Source of the DNA: Mesorhizobium sp.
GTDB taxonomy: Bacteria > Pseudomonadota > Alphaproteobacteria > Rhizobiales > Rhizobiaceae
Assembly (NCBI GenBank): GCA_019635735.1
Contig: JAHBYX010000004.1
Span: 92,020 to 156,019, forward strand
DNA length: 64,000 bases
Reading direction: 5' to 3'
Numbering within the stretch: the stretch's first letter is position 1; each line of letters begins with the position of its first letter. The notes beneath the pieces are model-generated. The model was given only the letters and a program-made list of their open reading frames with translations, was not told where the DNA came from and did not search any database. Below are positions 61,576 through 64,000 of this stretch, in pieces. A program made the translations under genes and the position numbers.

Positions 61576-62955
61576 ATGTCCTACCAGAATTTCTCCCTGA
61601 AGCAGTTGCAGGAGATCGATGCCGCGCATCATCTCCACCCGTTCACCGACCACAAGGAACTGAGGACCGCGGGCTCGCGGATGATCGTGCGTGCCGACGG
61701 GGCGTTCATCTACGATTCCGAGGGCAACGAAATCCTCGACGGCATGGCGGGCCTGTGGTGCGTCAACGCCGGATACGGCCGCACCGAACTCGCGGAGGCC
61801 GCCTATGAGCAGATGAAGGAGCTGCCCTACTACAACTCCTTCTTCAAATGCTCGACGCCGACGCCGGTGCTGCTCTCCCAAAAGCTGGCCGAGATCGCGC
61901 CGGCGAACATGAACCAGGTCTTCTACGGGTCGTCCGGATCCGAGGCCAACGACACGGCGCTGCGCGTCGTGCGCCACTACTGGGCGCTGCAGGGCAGACC
62001 GGAGAAGAACCGCATCATCTCGCGCCAGATGGCCTATCACGGTTCGACGATCGCCGGCGCGTCGCTCGGCGGCATGTCGCATATGCACGAGCAGCTTGGG
62101 GGCGCGGTGCCCAACATCGTCCATGTGATGCCGCCCTACGCTTTCGAGCTGGCTCTGCCGGGCGAAAGTGACTTCGATTTCGGCATCCGTGCCGCGCGGG
62201 CCGTGGAGGAAGCGATCCTCGAGGCGGGGGCCGAGAACGTCGCTGCGTTCATCGGCGAGCCGATCATGGGGGCGGGGGGCGTCAAGATTCCGCCGGAGAG
62301 CTACTGGCCAGAGATCCAGCGGATCTGCCGGAAGTATGACATCCTGCTGATGCTCGACGAGGTGATCACCGGCTACGGCCGCACCGGCGAGTGGTTCGCG
62401 GCGCAGTCGATGGGTATCGAGGCCGACACAATCACCACGGCCAAGGCGCTGACCTCGGGCTACCAGCCGCTGTCGGCTCTGTTCATCGGCGACCGGATCG
62501 CGGCGACACTGGTCGACAAGGGCGGCGAGTTCTTCCACGGCTACACCTATTCGGGTCACCCCGTCGCCTGCGCGGTGGCGCTCAAGAACCTCGAGATCAT
62601 CGAGCGGGAAGGACTGGTCGACCGAGTGCGGAACGATACCGGTCCCTACTTCCGCAAGACGCTGATGGAGCGGCTCTCGACCCATCCGATCGTCGGGCAG
62701 GTGCGCACCTTCGGCCTGCTTGGCGCGATCGAGATCGTCGCCAGCAAGGAGACCCGCGAGCGCTTCCTGCCCTCGGGGAGTGCTGCGGTCAGGGTGCGCG
62801 ACTACGCCATCGAGCAGGGCCTGATGATGCGGGCGACCGGCGATACGATGATCCTCTCGCCGCCGCTGATCTGGACCCGCGAGACGATCGATATCGCCAC
62901 CGACCGGATCGAGAAGGCGCTCGATCTCGCCGCCCGCGACCTGGGGAGGGCGTGA
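61576..62955 (+). CDS. Omega-type class III aminotransferase
   Basis: A 459-residue PLP enzyme: HPFTDHKELRTAGSRMIVRA, LDGMAGLWCVNAGYGRTELA, FYGSSGSEANDTALRVVRHY, MLDEVITGYGRTGEWFAAQS and ITTAKALTSGYQPLSALFIG, the last with the PLP lysine. The pattern matches putrescine/beta-alanine/taurine-type aminotransferases transferring to pyruvate. ATG at 61576. It is coupled to the AhpD-like gene by TGATG. Confidence 0.92.
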   Translation: MSYQNFSLKQLQEIDAAHHLHPFTDHKELRTAGSRMIVRADGAFIYDSEGNEILDGMAGLWCVNAGYGRTELAEAAYEQMKELPYYNSFFKCSTPTPVLLSQKLAEIAPANMNQVFYGSSGSEANDTALRVVRHYWALQGRPEKNRIISRQMAYHGSTIAGASLGGMSHMHEQLGGAVPNIVHVMPPYAFELALPGESDFDFGIRAARAVEEAILEAGAENVAAFIGEPIMGAGGVKIPPESYWPEIQRICRKYDILLMLDEVITGYGRTGEWFAAQSMGIEADTITTAKALTSGYQPLSALFIGDRIAATLVDKGGEFFHGYTYSGHPVACAVALKNLEIIEREGLVDRVRNDTGPYFRKTLMERLSTHPIVGQVRTFGLLGAIEIVASKETRERFLPSGSAAVRVRDYAIEQGLMMRATGDTMILSPPLIWTRETIDIATDRIEKALDLAARDLGRA

Positions 62956-63365
62956 TGAGCAATCCATCGATCGAGCCGCTGGTTGAATATGCCGACGCCT
63001 CCGCCGAGGTCCGCGCCGTCTACGACGACATCATGGCGACGCGGAAGAGCGACTGGGTCAACAATTTCTGGAACGTGCTGGCGCACGATCCGGCGAACCT
63101 GAAGCGCACCTGGGAGGCGCTCAAGCTCGTTATGGGCCCGGGCGCGCTCGATCCGCTGACCAAGGAACTGATCTACATCGCCGTGTCGGCGACGAACGGA
63201 TGTGAATACTGCACCTATTCGCATACCGCCTCGGCCCGGGCAAAGGGCATGACCGATGCGATGCTGATGGAAACCCTGGCAGTGGCCGCCAAGGCGAACG
63301 AGACCAACCGGCTGGCGAACGCACTGCGCCCGCCGGTCGATCCGCAATTCCTGCCCAAGGGTTGA
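62955..63365 (+). CDS. AhpD-like carboxymuconolactone-decarboxylase-family protein
   Basis: A 136-residue all-helical protein with the redox motif CEYCTYSHTASA (CxxC and His at 76-82 region) of AhpD/CMD proteins, and LDPLTKELIYIAVSATNG before it. Such proteins act as thiol reductases/peroxidases or as catalytic CMDs. Translation is coupled to the aminotransferase. Confidence 0.88.
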   Translation: MSNPSIEPLVEYADASAEVRAVYDDIMATRKSDWVNNFWNVLAHDPANLKRTWEALKLVMGPGALDPLTKELIYIAVSATNGCEYCTYSHTASARAKGMTDAMLMETLAVAAKANETNRLANALRPPVDPQFLPKG

Positions 63366-63398
63366 GCCGGCGCTATTTCGGACGCAGCGGCGAAGGGG

Positions 63399-64000
63399 CT
63401 ATTGGACCAGGACGGCGCGCTGGCAGGCGACGCCGTGCACGCGGACGTCCGCCTCGCCGATCTTGATTCCGAGGGCGAGCAGCAGGTTGTAGACCAGCGA
63501 GTCCAGTGGAGCGGCGACAGCGGACAGGGTCTTTCCCAGCGCTGTGCTGACTGGCCCCGACAGGCCGATCTTCACCCCGCCCGCCTGCACGCTGAGGCTG
63601 AGATCGCCGAGCAGCGAAGACACGGCAGTCTCCAGGAGGTTGCTCGTGGAGACCGATTTCGCGGTCAGGCTCAGGATGTCATTGTGGCTGAATGTCAGGT
63701 CCTTGGCCTTGACGTTCGTCGCCGCGACATGGGCGGTGGCGTTGACCTTGATGCCCAGGACATCCACCAGCTTGGCGGATCCGTCGACAGGCGATGAGGA
63801 AAAGTCGGTGAGATCGGCGGTCGGGACGTTGCCGATCCACAACTGGGCGACGCCGGGCTTGGCCGTCACCGTCACCTTCGCGCTCTCGGGCGTGCCGGCC
63901 GGGCAGGAGACGCTCGCCAGCTTGGCGTCGGCATAGGCGAGTTCGACATAGATCGGCAGCTGGATCGTAGCCCCCCGCCAGTATGCCCTCGCCGCCGACT
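63399..64000 (-). CDS. TadG-like pilus-assembly/secreted protein, C-terminal part (cut by window edge)
   Basis: The frame is open to the right edge (last 200 residues visible) and ends LALGIKIGEADVRVHGVACQ and RAVLVQ. Blocks IQLPIYVELAYADAKL, VTVTAKPGVAQLWIGNVP and LLGDLSLSVQAGG are typical of the C-terminal domain of TadG-related proteins of the Tad/Flp pilus system. The N-terminus with its membrane anchor lies outside the window. Confidence 0.75.
   Translation of the reverse strand, partial: SAARAYWRGATIQLPIYVELAYADAKLASVSCPAGTPESAKVTVTAKPGVAQLWIGNVPTADLTDFSSSPVDGSAKLVDVLGIKVNATAHVAATNVKAKDLTFSHNDILSLTAKSVSTSNLLETAVSSLLGDLSLSVQAGGVKIGLSGPVSTALGKTLSAVAAPLDSLVYNLLLALGIKIGEADVRVHGVACQRAVLVQ

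Overview
The window is a stretch of high-GC alphaproteobacterial chromosome, most likely Rhizobiales (Mesorhizobium or Phyllobacteriaceae-like). The signs are the codon use, RIME-type intergenic palindromes, ExoD, DUF1127 mini-proteins next to a LysR regulator, GlxA/GbdR-type regulation and a MetF/MetV/corrinoid methyltransferase cluster. This placement is an inference; there is no rRNA or other marker gene. I saw no tRNA, rRNA, CRISPR array, prophage or insertion sequence.

Layout. 1-4 kb: the 5' part of sarcosine oxidase beta (cut by the left edge), a large MscS channel and a small secreted protein ending in a clear terminator. 4-11.1 kb: a co-directional cluster for a polyprenyl-phosphate-linked pentose (HAD-UbiA DPPR synthase, DprE1-like oxidase, ArnE/SMR-like carrier, extended SDR, class III aminotransferase, GT-C-like membrane protein). 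11.2-11.9 kb: a HigBA toxin-antitoxin pair. 12-22.5 kb: a dimethylglycine-dehydrogenase-type flavoprotein, membrane and DUF1194 proteins, NhaA, a YcxB protein inserted next to a GlxA/AraC regulator, two DUF1127 mini-proteins and a LysR regulator. 22.6-26.4 kb: LigD and an alpha/beta hydrolase.

26.5-40.7 kb holds a corrinoid-dependent methyl-transfer system. On the minus strand are a virulence-factor-domain protein, MetV, MetF, a methyl-THF:corrinoid methyltransferase and a RACE-type reductive activator. Farther right are DUF1638, a corrinoid protein and, divergently, an MttB-superfamily methyltransferase. This set is split by a gmd + glycosyltransferase pair, then exoD and a DUF4893 gene. 40.8-49.8 kb is mixed: hydrolase, repeats, Fe-S protein, DUF1810, SDR, PAP2, an ECF sigma / VWA pair and a PadR regulator. 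49.8-64 kb returns to C1 and methylated-compound metabolism: a betaine-homocysteine methyltransferase under an XRE regulator, a desaturase, a PhnD-like protein, and a four-gene operon mttB2-ridA-dimethylglycine dehydrogenase-dddP-like. It ends with an MFS carrier, an aminotransferase, an AhpD-like protein and the C-terminus of a TadG-like protein.

How the genes fit together (inference). Methylated amines such as glycine betaine could lose one methyl to the corrinoid protein through MttB. The MtrH-like enzyme would pass it to THF, and MetF/MetV would oxidise methyl-THF. RACE would reactivate oxidised cobalamin. Dimethylglycine- and sarcosine-type flavoproteins would remove the remaining methyls, and the GlxA/GbdR-like regulator is the natural candidate activator. 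Five of these enzymes carry Arg/Gly-rich low-complexity tails, which is the most unusual protein-level signal here. The second system to follow is the DprE1-centred pentose cluster: it has an aminotransferase but no visible DprE2-type reductase.
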